A DNA stretch of 64,000 bases from Pipra filicauda. Taxonomy: Eukaryota; Chordata; Aves; Passeriformes; Pipridae. Made by a program: the position numbers and the translations under genes. The stretch is from assembly GCF_003945595.2 (NCBI RefSeq), contig NW_024104528.1, positions 586,257-650,256 on the forward strand, read 5' to 3'. This document shows, in pieces, positions 50,609-62,551 of this stretch (position 1 is the first letter of the stretch; each line of letters begins with the position of its first letter). The notes beneath the pieces were generated by a model. It saw nothing but the letters and a program-made list of their open reading frames with translations. It searched no databases and was not told where the DNA came from.

Positions 50609-50734
50609 CAGTGATGGAAGAAGCCTGAAGGAGGCTTAAGAAGCCTTCGGCTACTTCAACTAAGCATCTCTCTGAAGAGAGATGCTTACCTGTAGTAGCA
50701 TGTTGTGAGGACCTGAAGAGCACTTCCATCACTG
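50609..50734. repeat. 126-bp imperfect fold-back
   Basis: The outer arms cagtgatggaag (50609-50620) and cttccatcactg (50723-50734) are exact reverse complements. At the centre taagcatctctct (50661-50673) and agagagatgctta (50676-50688) pair perfectly over 13 bp, and a gctact/agtagc stem (50650-50655 and 50694-50699) sits just outside. The arm segments between these also match partly. The whole block can therefore fold into one long interrupted hairpin on either strand. The left arm also holds a small local hairpin (50622-50652). Candidates are a non-autonomous DNA transposon with short inverted ends, a microRNA-like precursor, or a decayed palindrome. The flanking 8 bp (atgggtaa and agaagagc) do not match, so no target-site duplication is evident. 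Confidence 0.75.
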
Positions 50735-53700
50735 AGAAGAGCTGCAGAGAGTTATACAATAATCACCTGCAAATTTGACAAAGCAAAGTCAGGATCTTAA
50801 TCCTGCAATTCACTTCCTTTGATATATTATCTGTCATATTCCCCTTCCCACACAACCTCTTTATTCTGAGAAGGAGATGACACATCACCTGTTCCCTTGA
50901 CTGTGGAGACAACTATTTCTTTCCCCTTTTTTCCTCTCCGTCTCGGTATCTTTCTTTCTCTCTCTTGTCTTTCTGTCTCCCTTTTTTCTTCTGGTTTTTA
51001 TTCCATGTTGCCATGCCTCTTTTATGGCTCCTTCAAAGGAGAAGGGAGAATCCTCTTTGCTTCAACTTGACAAAATATATTGCAGAAGAGAGAGATAGTC
51101 TGTGAGAAAGACTTTGGCCACATGGCACATGCCAGGTGAGGGTGTCCCAGTGTGCTCCTTTAGATATGGATGGGCTGCATTTTAAGCGTAAGCCCAAACT
51201 CTGCTCATTTCACTTCCAAAGAGCCCGAACAGGCCTTTGGAGGCCAGAGGAGAAAGTTGGCATTGATGTTTCCCACTGTGTGGAGAGGACTGGCCTGGCT
51301 GTGGACATGGCTGCATGGCTGCATTTGCCACCCAGCTGCCCTGGGGAGCAAGCTGGACATGAGATCTACATGGCACAGAAGAGCTCAGAGTTGAATGATA
51401 ATATTTATACAATCAATCTTTTCATTACCAGGGGCTACTCTGTCACTAGTTCTTGTTGGCTACAAGAGGCTACAGAGGCCTAGGTTACAATTCATTTAAT
51501 ATTTAAATATCTCCTCACGCTTGCCACATAAAGATGACCTCTGTTTTCAAGCGTGATTCATATGGCATATCTGGCCTGTAATTTTAAATGGACTTAAAAA
51601 ATTTTGTTAGAGATTCTGAAGGCTACAAAACCAAGGTTTATTTATATCTCACATAATCCCTGTGAAATCCTAGGAGCGGAGTCACAATGTTTGGGTTCTT
51701 GTCTAACCAAGGCTCATTGATTTTTAAGCACATAAATTCAGGAACTTTATAGACCTCGCCAAAGACAATACAGCCAGCAGCCCAGCTCAGAGATTCCCCT
51801 GGGGAGGAGATGTGGTTGTAAACACTTGAAAATGTTTAAATCCAGTGAATGGTCTAGTTATATTTGGTAGATCTGACAGGACAAGCAGTCCTAGCAATCT
51901 GAAACACTGGACAGAATGGAAGGAACAGCTAGCCAAAGATAACAAAACCTCACACACCCTTTTTGCATTGCTTCTGTCAGGACATGGAGCTATCATGGTC
52001 TTAGTTCTCCTAGAGATGTTCTTCAGTCCTGGTAGCTCTGATTGCAGAGAACTGAGAAATGTCTTCTGCATTGCAGGTTCACCTGATGGGAGACTCACAC
52101 ACTGTATGAGAAGTGAGGAAGACTTTCACAGGGAACATAAGCACGGTGATTTCATGTTGGGCCAAGTGACATTCGGACTGCAAAGCCCTTTGCGTGGGCC
52201 TGACACTTTCGACCACCTCTAAAAGTCTCTTCATAGGCACATGGTAAAGGCAGGTTTAAATCGGGATTAGTACAGATGTGCTGAAGCAGAAAGAATAAAT
52301 TACTTCCCTAGAACCTCAGGGGAAGCCTGTGATGGAAGAAAGGCTTGGTCCGGGCTCATCCATGCCCCAGGCTGGTACCCTGCCCCTGCATCATCTCTCC
52401 TGGTAGTGACCACGGCTGGGCTCCAGCCCAGCACCAGCTCCCACAGCAGGGGGGAATTCCTACCCAGAGTGGGGCAGGAATGAAGCCCTCTTAGGAGAGA
52501 AAATGGAAATCTATCTGTGCAGAAAAATGTATCAGACTTCTAAAAATACGTCAATTCAAGAAGCCTCAGAATTCCTCTACAAAAAAAAAAAAAAGGTGTA
52601 GAACAAGGAGCAGATAATGTCCAAAGATATGCCGAATATAAGGGGATTGTAGTTCAAAACCAGGACTCTGAGGTTTGTGAGCAACAGACATGAGTAGCTA
52701 AGAGACCAAAGAGGTTAGTGCTAGCTAGACGGGTAAGGAGAACAAGAGCGTTCGGAAAAATACCAGGGGAGATGAAGTACTAGCAAGAAGTTGAATCATT
52801 CAGTAAACTGAGAGACAGAAGTCTTTTGAAATCTGCCTTTAAATAAATATACAAACACAAAGTTTGAACAACTAGAAAACACTGGAGAGAAATAAACCTG
52901 TAGAAATAAAGATAATGACAAAGAATGGGTAAGGGAATATAGAGAAAATAGGAATATAAACAAATCAGCTTTCCACATTGCATAAAACCCAGAACACTTA
53001 GGGAATTGAACAACAAACTTATTGTACCACCAACAATTATTTTTTGACAAATCATGGGAGATTCCCAGGGCCTGGAGTAAAGCAAATATTGTTCAGATTT
53101 TTCAGAGAAGAAGTGAAACATGATCCAAATAATTACCATCTCATACGTCAGTTTTCTTTCCCTGGTAGTATAATAGCAGAAATAATTTCCTGAGACCTAT
53201 GGGGCTGACTTCCTCATTACCTGCAGATGATTCAGTATAGTCCTACACAACACTGACACAGGGTTGACAGACAGCTATGGTCCCAGCCAGGGGAAAGAGG
53301 GACGATGCACTTGGCTGCAATGATCCAGCAGCGTGTCTGGATCCCACTGTGCAAACCTGCACAGAAAATACACAGGGTGATGCCCAACAAACTCATCTCC
53401 AAACTATAAATGATGTTAGTGCTTTCTCTGAGCTAATTGATACCAATACTTATTTACCTGATCCTAAACTCAGAGATGCTGTGGGAATAGTTTACATCTG
53501 TGAAGAATCCATGAGGAAATAATCTCAGCTCAGCCAAGCGCTGTAGAGACAACCTGCACATCTTGCTTGGATCTCACATTCCTAGAAATGCATTGGGAAG
53601 GAATTCAGAGAAAACTAAAAGATTTACAGATGGCCTAAAAAAAATCCCACATTCTTAATATAATGAAACAACTTAAGAGACAATGAGTAAATAGCCACGG

Positions 53701-53849
53701 CTGCCATCAGGCTAACGCAAGTAGCTGTTTGTCCAGCATCTGGGAAAGGGCTAAGGCAAAATTCTTTTCCTGAATTTCTTATTCCCACCCAAAGCCTGCT
53801 GGTTTTGTCTTTGTGTAGGGCATACATATTTCATTTATAATCATTATTT
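50735..53849. other. unique non-coding sequence
   Basis: No supported gene. The stretch holds the pyrimidine tract at 50914 and a 14-A run at 52581-52594. Frames of about 100-125 codons at 51136, 51845 and 52780 overlap one another on both strands and show no family motif. Confidence 0.5.
50914..50999. repeat. pyrimidine-rich tract
   Basis: Long stretch made almost only of C and T (ttctttcccc, tttctttctctctctt and similar). Low-complexity sequence. Confidence 0.85.
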
Positions 53850-53940
53850 GTAGATATTTTTTAGGGCCAGGAGGGACCATTAGATCATCAGTTCTGGCCT
53901 CCTGCATAACACATGCTATAGAATTTCATCCAAAAAGGTG
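53850..53940 (-). mobile_element. old CR1/L3-like LINE tail
   Basis: About 90 bp match the reverse complement of an old amniote CR1-like 3' end. In order: a tagatattttttagggcc tail, gaccattagatcatc, tggcctcctgcataacac and gctatagaatttcatcc. No coding part remains. The right boundary is approximate and similarity may extend further. Confidence 0.75.
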
Positions 53941-54483
53941 ATGAACTATTCACCTTGGCTGTGGAAGTGAATGAGGGTTGAACCTGTGACTGTCTGATTC
54001 TGTGGCTTTTGGGGGGATCACAGATGCATTTTGACGTTTCTTCATATAGATTCTGCAAAGTACTATCACATGGAAAATTCCATATGATAAGCAAATCTGT
54101 TTTCAAAAAACACCAATACTTGGGGAAAGAGAAGTGGGTGGGGAAGCCCACAGTTTAAATGAAGACATTTAGAGATCATCAGCTTTTTCCAACTTTCATA
54201 TCAAGCTTTTTATTCTTGCCCTCTTCCTAGTTACTTTTGTCAAAATAACCAAACACAAGCATCAGGGAAACTAAATGATAATTTAGTCTCCAAAAGAGTG
54301 GGAGAAAAAAAGCTTACTGAAATGTGTTTCTACAGTAGACTTTATACATCCATTCAGTGTGGTCTAATGTAAGTCAGGCTTTAACAAATATTTTTGCTCA
54401 ACTTGGTTCCAGGATAAAATTGTAGAAGTTACTGAAAGGTGAAAAAAATCCTCAATCTATTCAACTTTAAAAAAAAAAAAAAA
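53941..54483. other. spacer between two old LINE pieces
   Basis: No gene. It ends in a 15-A run (54469-54483) directly before the next LINE fragment. As that fragment lies on the plus strand, this run is not its 3' tail. Confidence 0.5.
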
Positions 54484-54818
54484 GACATTTAAGGGGGGTC
54501 TAACAGAAGTATACAAAAATCTTAGCTGAATGGATAATATCAATGCATGTTACTACTTTTGATACTGCACAGATGACAGGATCGGGGGCATAAATGGAAG
54601 TTCAAAAAACAAATTCAGAGGAGACATAAGGAAGTGCTTTGTCACTCAAAGAATAATAAATGTTTGGAATGGCCTACTGGGCAAGGTTGTTGAGGCAAAG
54701 ACAGTGGGCTCGTTCAAGAAGCAATTAGATGCTATCCTGGGGGAAACGCTGTATTACAAGAGACAAGCATCAATGTGTTGAATGGCCTTTTCTCATTCCT
54801 AACATTTTCTATGTTCTT
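54484..54818 (+). mobile_element. old CR1/L3-like LINE 3' end
   Basis: This is a plus-strand fragment covering the end of ORF2 and the 3' UTR. From about 54617 a frame still reads RGDIRKCFVTQRI, then VWNGLLGKVVEAKTVGSF and KKQLDAILG. This is the conserved C-terminal signature of CR1/L2/L3 LINE ORF2 (in avian CR1: IRK-FFT-RV, HWNRLPREVV, SL-FK). It ends with tggccttttctcattcctaa and ttttctatgttctt. The element is 5'-truncated and differs in sequence from the one at 41945, so it probably belongs to another old subfamily. Confidence 0.8.
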
Positions 54819-55736
54819 TTTTCCAGCTTGTACTCTTAAGGGTCTGCAGCCTCGGTGTATGATATCAAAACTGAAATCAGGCCCAGCAGTGTTCTCCACT
54901 AAACTGGGCCAAGAAGCATAATAAAGATTTGGCCTTGCTATAAAAATGTGCCATGCTGTACTGTTACCCTGCTTATTCCATGCTGGCTTCTGGGCTTCTA
55001 ATAAAGGAACAGGAGTTGGGCAAAGCACCCAGGGTTCAAAGATTTTTTTCGCACCTTGTGTCGACTCCAGAGTGCACTTTCAAGAAACTGGGGCACCCTG
55101 CCCTTCAGGTGGCAACACTTCAGAGGTGGGCCAGGACAATTCCAGCACACACAGGTCTCTTTGGATCCATCACAACCTAAACTCAGTATTCAAATGTGCC
55201 TTTATTAGTAGTTATTAATATTTTTTTTGAGAATTGCTCTGTCTCTTTCAGCTTACTCATCCCTTCTAATGCTGTTTCTTCTTCCTCCAGGCACAATGCT
55301 GATCCTTTCCCTCCTCTTTTCTCCTTTGCAAACATCAAAAGGGAATAAAAGTTTGTATTTGTTCTTCAATGCATGCGGGGGCACCCATAGGACAGATGAG
55401 TCATTAGAAGGTAAAATAACACATTCCGCATTGTGCAGAAAGGGGTGCACAATCAGCTGAAATGGTACAATTGCACCCCACCACCTCCTGGGAAAATCCC
55501 AGCCCTCTCCACGCTGAGGTCCCCTCAACTGTCTCAGCACACCTCCAGCCTCCTGGGGCAGCACAGAGGGACCCACAGAGGGTCCAACTAGAAATGCCTT
55601 GTTTGGGAGGTGTCGGGTTCAGTTGCTGAGCAGCACAGAGCTCCTGGCACCCAGCTAAGCAAGCTGAAGTTCACTCAGAGGAGGGAGATAATCAAGATAC
55701 ATCTTGGATTAACTGTTGTATTGCATTGATCCAAGT
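54819..55736. other. unique non-coding sequence
   Basis: No supported gene or mobile element between the LINE fragments. Confidence 0.5.
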
Positions 55737-56188
55737 GTGTCCAAAAAAGGGCAGTGGAGCTGGTGAAGGGTCTGGAGCACAAGTGTGATGAGGAGTGTCT
55801 GAGGGAGCTGGGGGTGTTTAGTCTACAGAAAAGGAGGCTCAGGGGAGATCTCATCACTACAACTACCTGAAAGGAGGTTGTAGTGAGGTAGTGGTTGGTC
55901 TCTTCTCCCAGGCAACGAGTGACAAGGTGAGAGGAAATGGCCTCAAATTGCACCAGGGAACATTTAGGTTGGATATTAGGAAAAATTTCTGCACTAAAAT
56001 GGCTGTCAAGCTTTGGAACAGGCTGCCCAAGGAAGTGGTGGAGTCACCATGCCCTGAGGTATTACTTTAAAAGATGTGTAGATGTGGCACTTGGGGACAT
56101 GGTTTAGTGGTGGACCTGGCAGTGATGGGTTAATGGTTGGACTCAATGATCTTAGAGGTCTTTTCCAATCTAAATTAATCTATGATTC
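55737..56188 (+). mobile_element. CR1 LINE 3' end
   Basis: About 450 bp of a plus-strand avian CR1. In order: gggcagtggagctggtgaag, tctggagcacaagtgtgatg, a ctgagggagctggg block, aaaaggaggctcaggggaga, the ORF2 C-terminal region (reads RLDIRKNF and [11 protein letters not shown]), then ggacatggtttagtggtgga and the tail ctatgattc. It is 5'-truncated near 55737. Stops and frame breaks show it is inactive. No target-site duplication is seen. Confidence 0.95.
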
Positions 56189-59100
56189 ACAACAATAAAT
56201 GGTTCATGTAGTAATAAATTTATGGGCTATGAAGAAAGCTCTGTAGCAGGCTGCATTGAGGCACTACAGTAAAGATAACCTCTCCTCCCCTAAAATTACT
56301 AGGTGTCCTACAACAAGAGGTTAAAGGCAAGCACAACCAGACAGTGAGGAAGTCCTTGAGGACATGAATTTTACTACACACACAGGACTATGTAGCTCTC
56401 ATCAAGTATTTCATAGGCAACTCAGCAAGCAGGTATTTTAGGGAAATATTTAAAGAATGCAGCATTGGTAGCTGTGCTTTTTTTGCATGGGAAAGCTCCA
56501 CCACATATAAGGCTCTGAAAACAAGAATGTATTAAACTGGTTTTGGGGGTGGGGGGAGGAAAACGTATGGATGTGCAAGAAATGCTCAGCTAAGAAAGCA
56601 GCTGGATGACTGGAGGAGAGGGATGGCAGTCTCTCTCTCTCCAGCCACGGTGAAGAAGGAAAAAGGAACCTTGAACAGGCACCCCCACCCAGAAGCTAAG
56701 GCAGTGCCTAATTCAGGGCCATGCAAATAGAAGTTAAATTAATATGAATTGCTGAAAGGCTCACAGTCTATTCTTTCTTTCCCCAAATCTTCTGCAAGTT
56801 GTTTCTTTTTTTATGTATATATATAATTACATTTTACTGGTGAAGGATTCTTATTCTTATGGTTCTAACCTTCATTTCAGTGGCTTTGTGCCCCAGCACT
56901 CCAGGGAAAATGGATATTCAGAATAGCTTTGCAAGTCCTGCCGAAGCCATTTGATGTCTGCACCACTAGCTAAATTATTTGTTAACAAACTTTGAGAGTT
57001 TTTGCCCTTCCAAAGGAACCATTTCACATGTGTTTTTTGGCTTCCTCTGCAGTGGTTCGGCAATATTATTTTATCCCAGCAAAGAGCATATTATTGTTTA
57101 ATATCATTGCAATATTCCAGTATGTTCCCAAGATGATAAATGTTGGCACAGAAAAGAGGCAACTTTTTCAAACAATAAGTAATAAATTGTGGAAGGCTGA
57201 GGTAAATATTTTTCCATGTCCCCAAACAACTCTTGAGTACATTCCTGAGGAGTGTATTGACAGTAAAATGTTTGTGAATAAGAAAAGTTTTTGGATCAGG
57301 TTGCGGTTGTTGTCCAACCCATAAAATATCAAGAAAATTCCTAGTTCTTTCTCCCATCTGTTCCAGTGTGTACTTCTGGGTACAGCTTTAACTAAAGCAT
57401 TCAAGATGTCTACTATAAAAAATATGAATATGAATGAATTAGTTTGAGAAGATAAACTGCATTGTTCCAAGAAAATTAGAAAAAAAACAACCTGAAACAA
57501 AAAGTTTGTCAGCTAAGTCCAAATGTCTTGGCAATGAATTATTCAAACACCTGGATTCCCTGTACCAGTGAGATCTGCAGTGCAACGGGCACACACTCCT
57601 ACCTGGTGGCAAGCAACCCACCCAAGCAAGGACAAGAGACATCACACAAGGGCTGCTGAGTGTGTGCAACGAGCTGTTTGTGATCAAATCACAGATAACA
57701 AATGTCAGAGATTAACTACTAAAAATGTCTCCTCAGTATTATATTTGAAAACTGTCCCTACTAGCTACAAAGAGAAAAAGATGACCAAAATCAAACTATT
57801 ATTATCTAGTGTAACGTTTACCTGCAGGTAATGCCACTGCAGCCATCCTTGTGTGCATCACCTGCAACACCACACATGTAACTGTCCATCTTTACTCCTG
57901 CACATCCCTTTGAACCCCATCCTTACAGCTTATGCCCTCAGGCTAGCACGCTCACCCAGGAGGAGTGCTCACTTAACCCACCAGGAGCCAGAGGGAAAAG
58001 GACTAGTGACTAGGAGCAAAGCTGCAGGTGCTGACCCCAGTCGCATGAGAATGAGCACCTCCGTACACATAGAATAGGTTACTTCATCAGAATTTTTTTT
58101 TGCACTGATTTCAAAGCATTTTTACAATTTTTAAATATTGAATATGGGCACGTTCAACATCCTTCTGGGCCAATATCTGCCTGTTTAAATGGAAACTACT
58201 AATCCTCTAGCACTATTAAGACATATTCAGTATACACACTCTGTACTTGAGACATAAATAATAAATGCAATTTAAACTGAAATTTGAGCAGACTTTCCAT
58301 TAAGTAACAGATCACTGTTGGATGGGCTTGGTTTTTTATATCTGGCAGAGGGCTGTATCTCAGATATGTAGACATCATGTAGAGATGGGATATTTTGTAC
58401 GAACATTAATAATGATGTTCCTACATTGCTCATGCTGTGGGAATGCTTCCTATTCATCTCATTATCTTCTGGTCCCACAATGGCAGCATGATGAGTGCAG
58501 AGAAATAAGTGAGAAGCCTTCTATGTCTTTGTGTGGTGGGCATAAAATGGTTGCAAACTAGATGAATGCTTAAATACATTATCTCTTTGACATTTTGCAC
58601 TACCCTTCTGGAAAGACCCCATATATTTAATATCAAAAGGGCAGAGACCACTTACCACGGGAGAAAAAGAGAATGACTGCTTTGTCCTGCTATCTGTATC
58701 CCAGGGAGCAGATCACAGAGGAACAAGATGGTTTCCCTTTACACCTTGAAAGGGGCTGATGAGAACCCAGAAGCACCTTAGATAGAAGTCAGATCCGTTC
58801 ACTCATATCAGTCCCACAGATCTGCTCTAAATCTCTCTTCCCAGTTGCCTCCTCCAGGGTTAAAAAGATGGCACAGCAGAGTGTGCCAGAGAGGTTGTTT
58901 TGAGTTATTGTTGTGTACATTTCAGTGGTCGTTGCTGTCTTCATAACCCTCATTTCAATATAAATCACTTCCGTTTTCACATTTTCTCCTGGACTAGTTC
59001 CACATCCCAAGGACATTTGCCATGAGTACCAGTTGAATTTGGCCCCCCAGCTCTTCTCTAACGACCTTTCACAACATTGGTAAAGGCCTCAGCACTCACT

Positions 59101-62099
59101 GAAAGCATCAAAGGGCCTATTCTCGTCTTTCATGGAATCTAATAAGAATGGTGGAGCTATATATTCACAAAGCTGGCACTGCTTCTCCTCATGTCCTTTA
59201 AAAGCCGCAGGAGTCTCCATGTGGGAGAATGGGAATAACAGCACTGGCTTGCCAACCATGGAGGCTACAACACAGACTCCCTTGAAAGACTTGTTGAAGC
59301 CCAAAACAGTCAATACACACAAAACACTTTGCAGGAAAGCAAAAGGTACACACATTCATGGAGAGGAGAACAATGTGCCTAGAGGTATCTTAGCTGCCAC
59401 CCGAGTCTGCAGCCCCAAAACACAATGACAAGACTGCAAACATGAATATTCCAAACTTCACTGATCTAATTTACATCAAGGGACAACTTCTACTACAGAC
59501 TAATCTCTGAAATAGGCCTCCTTCCTGCATTCTATTAACAGAACTATAAATATTTAATTTGAAATATAAGATACTAATATGCATCTTAAATAAAAGAAGA
59601 CTGTGATAGACTGGCAGACTGCCACATTCATCTCCATTTTATACAAGGTCTCCTTCTTGTCTTCAACTGCTAGATGACATCCTTCTGATGGAATTAATTG
59701 GCCTCTTCCTTGCCCCACGCTATTTCTGGTTTAATTGTCTTGCAATTTGGCCAGTAGATGATGTTCTTCCTGCCTCTGCTTTTTTGCTCTCAGTGTTCTC
59801 TGTTGGTGCAGGGTGTTGCCTGAATTCAGTTCCATTTTCCTCTTACAAGTTCCTGACCAATATTTCACGACATTTTCTGCACAGAGACCAATTTATATCC
59901 CAACGCAAAGTAAGCTGTTATGAAAATCCATTGGTTTCAACAGCTGATAGATCAGATTTTTACACCTGCCACGTACCTCAGTGGCCGTAAGACAGAAATG
60001 TGCCTTGGAAAATTAGGTTGCACGTGTGAGGAAGAAGAGATGACAAGACTGATTGGAAGAGAAGAAACTGAGTTTCTGTTTTCTCAGGAAATTACAGCTT
60101 GACCTCAGGTTACTGAAATATTTCCATTGACTTCATGGCTTTTCCTTTCAGACATATCAGATATGAGATCTATCCAGTGAAGTACATTCCCTTGTAATTA
60201 CTGAACTACCAAAGTGCAAAAAGTTGCAAAGAGATGAAATGCATTTTACAACTGGCCAATGGGTTTCAGTTAATTTTTGCATTTCTCCATATACCACTTA
60301 ACTTCTTCATTTGGGTATTTTAATTTGTTAAAAAGAAAATTAAAAATTAAGGAAGAGGATAGAAAAGCGGAAGGAAAAGGTAAGTTCAGCTTACAAGTAA
60401 GCACTCTTTTGTGCTAAACAGAAAGGGTAAAAGGGTGATACCTTGAGAAAATACGAAAGGCATTCCTGAAAAGTTCCATAGCCATGGAAGACCATGATGT
60501 CAGATTAAAGCAAACCCAAACCCAGCTTAAATCCTTAATTTCCATCTTTTTCTGTTCCTGGGAAGCTTACAAGTTTCACTCTTTGTGACAGCTGGTACCT
60601 GATTTTTCCCATGCCATGACATACTGCCTAGTTTACATGCCCAGCCAGTGCCTTCTACATGGCCTGTCAGAGCTGCTTTAGTCTGCTTCAGGGACCCAAG
60701 TATTAGTAAAGCTGGGGAACGTTCCTAGATGAAGAGAATATTACTGTGCCACGAGCCAGGCACTGCAGCTACGCTTGAGACCAGCCATGGACACACACTG
60801 CACTCGGCAGTGGTATTTATAGGATTGTTAACTGTCGGAGAGATGTGAGGCTCACCCCTGTAACAGTATTTCCTCTGCCTTCAAAAAGCACTTCTCTGAA
60901 GTGCCCGGAGACATCCTGTCTTAGGGGTTATTCCCAGTTAAGATAAACCAAGTGAAAATGTGTGGCTGCTGTCAAAAGAAGAATAATGTTAGTGCTTACA
61001 AAAGCTCCCCTTCACATAGGAACACCGCACCGTTATGCATAACCTCTGTGTTTGATTTCTCTGTCATATTTTCTTGTCCTGGAGATGGTCCCAAAGCAAA
61101 CCTCTGAATGCAAGCACAGAACATGATTAAGAATCAAAGACTAGAACACCATAACATATGTTTGGCTTCTTGCTTGCATCTTTATAGAGATCCAGCCAAA
61201 AGTCTCAGTACAAACACCCTTGAATATTTCTATGTTTTGCACAATAGGCCAAAATATTTGTGCTTAATACTATTAACCTTTCACTGACTAAAACTTTGAT
61301 GCAAATCTAGTAATTGCCGTTGATTCTGCGGGGGAGAGAAATAACATTTGACCCAAATACAAGCCTTGTTTGTCCTCCAGATATTCTGACTGCTCCCTCA
61401 ACTTAAAAGAACATCATTTCACACTACTGAATCCCTGATGTGGGTTCCCATAATGTTCAGGCCCTTACACAAGTCTCTGGGAGTGCAGTATTTCATGGTA
61501 TGGACAGACCATGCCTACTTCAAGAGGACCACTGGTTTCCATTGGAAGCTGTTTGCTTCTGATTAAGACAAAAATGAAGGACAAATTTCTCATATTAAGC
61601 CAGTTTATTCCCAGCAATAATAAAATTGGTTATCATGTGAGATAATCACCCAGGCAAAGAGAAAGGGCCTTCAGTATGACCAAATACATATGCATGTATG
61701 TCTCAAACCTAGAATGAGAGAAAAATCAAACTTACCTGCAAATACCACAGCTGGAGATGTGACATCATCAGATACCACAGACAACATGGACTTTGCCTCC
61801 ATCAGTCTTATGTATGTGACTCTTCAGGTTCCACTGAAGGCTTCTGCTCTCCCAGTTTTCTTAGACACATCTCAGCAGCTTGTTGACATCCCACACAGTT
61901 CAAGACAAAGAGTCAAACAAGTGCTTTTTGGCATAAATCAGGCTGCTTCTCAGGTTTAGGTATTTGCTGTCTTTTCCTCCTTGAGGTTGTTTCTTACAGT
62001 CTCACTAAGTGAATTAATGAATATCACACTTCCAGAGCTATTTTTTCACCGGCAATGGCACTGCAAAATAAGAAAGCTATAAAGCTATTAGAGAGTACC
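56189..62099. other. unique non-coding sequence
   Basis: No supported gene or mobile element in these 5.9 kb. A consensus-like donor on the minus strand (GCAG|GTAAGTTTG at 61739-61727) stands alone without a matching acceptor. AT-rich blocks at 61.0-61.35 kb look like possible conserved non-coding DNA, which cannot be tested here. Confidence 0.5.
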
Positions 62100-62551
62100 T
62101 GATGGAGGGCTATGAAGATGGGGAAGGGTTTGGAGAGGCAGCCATACAAGGAGCAGCTGAGGTCACTTGGTTTATTCGACCAGGTGAAGGCTGAGGGGAG
62201 ACCTCATAGCACCCTAGAGCTTCCTCGAGAGGGGAAGAGGAGGGGTAGGCACTGGTCTCTTTCCTCTGGTGACCAGGGATAGGATCTGAGGGAATGGCCT
62301 GAAGTTGTGTCAGGGGAGGTTTAGGTTGGATATGAGGAAAAGGTTCTTCACCCAGAGGGTACATAAGCACTGGAACAGGCTCTCCAGGGAAGTGGTCAAA
62401 GCACCACTGTCAAGTCTGACAGAGTTCAAGAAGAGTGTGGACAACACTCTCAGGTACACGGGATTCTTGAGGTGGTCCTGTGAAGGGCCAGAAGTCAGAT
62501 TTCAATGATCTTTGCAGGTCCCTTCCAATTCAGAATATTCTATAATTCTGT
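62100..62551 (+). mobile_element. CR1 LINE 3' end
   Basis: About 450 bp of a plus-strand avian CR1 of a different subfamily from the 55737 copy. It includes gggtttggagaggcagcc, gctgaggggagacctcat, gaggggaagaggaggggtag and tgaagttgtgtcaggggagg. The frame at 62305-62508 still encodes the ORF2 C-terminus ([36 protein letters not shown]). It ends with tcccttccaattcagaat and attctataattctg. It is 5'-truncated and inactive. Confidence 0.95.

Noticed and set aside
61690..61959. Plus-strand ORF, and minus-strand exon ending at the strong donor GCAG|GTAAGTTTG
   Set aside because: A single perfect donor is expected by chance in a window this size. The minus-strand frame next to it has a stop shortly upstream and no clear acceptor was found.
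62305..62508. 67-codon ORF as a small gene
   Set aside because: The protein is the C-terminus of CR1 LINE ORF2 inside a truncated CR1.
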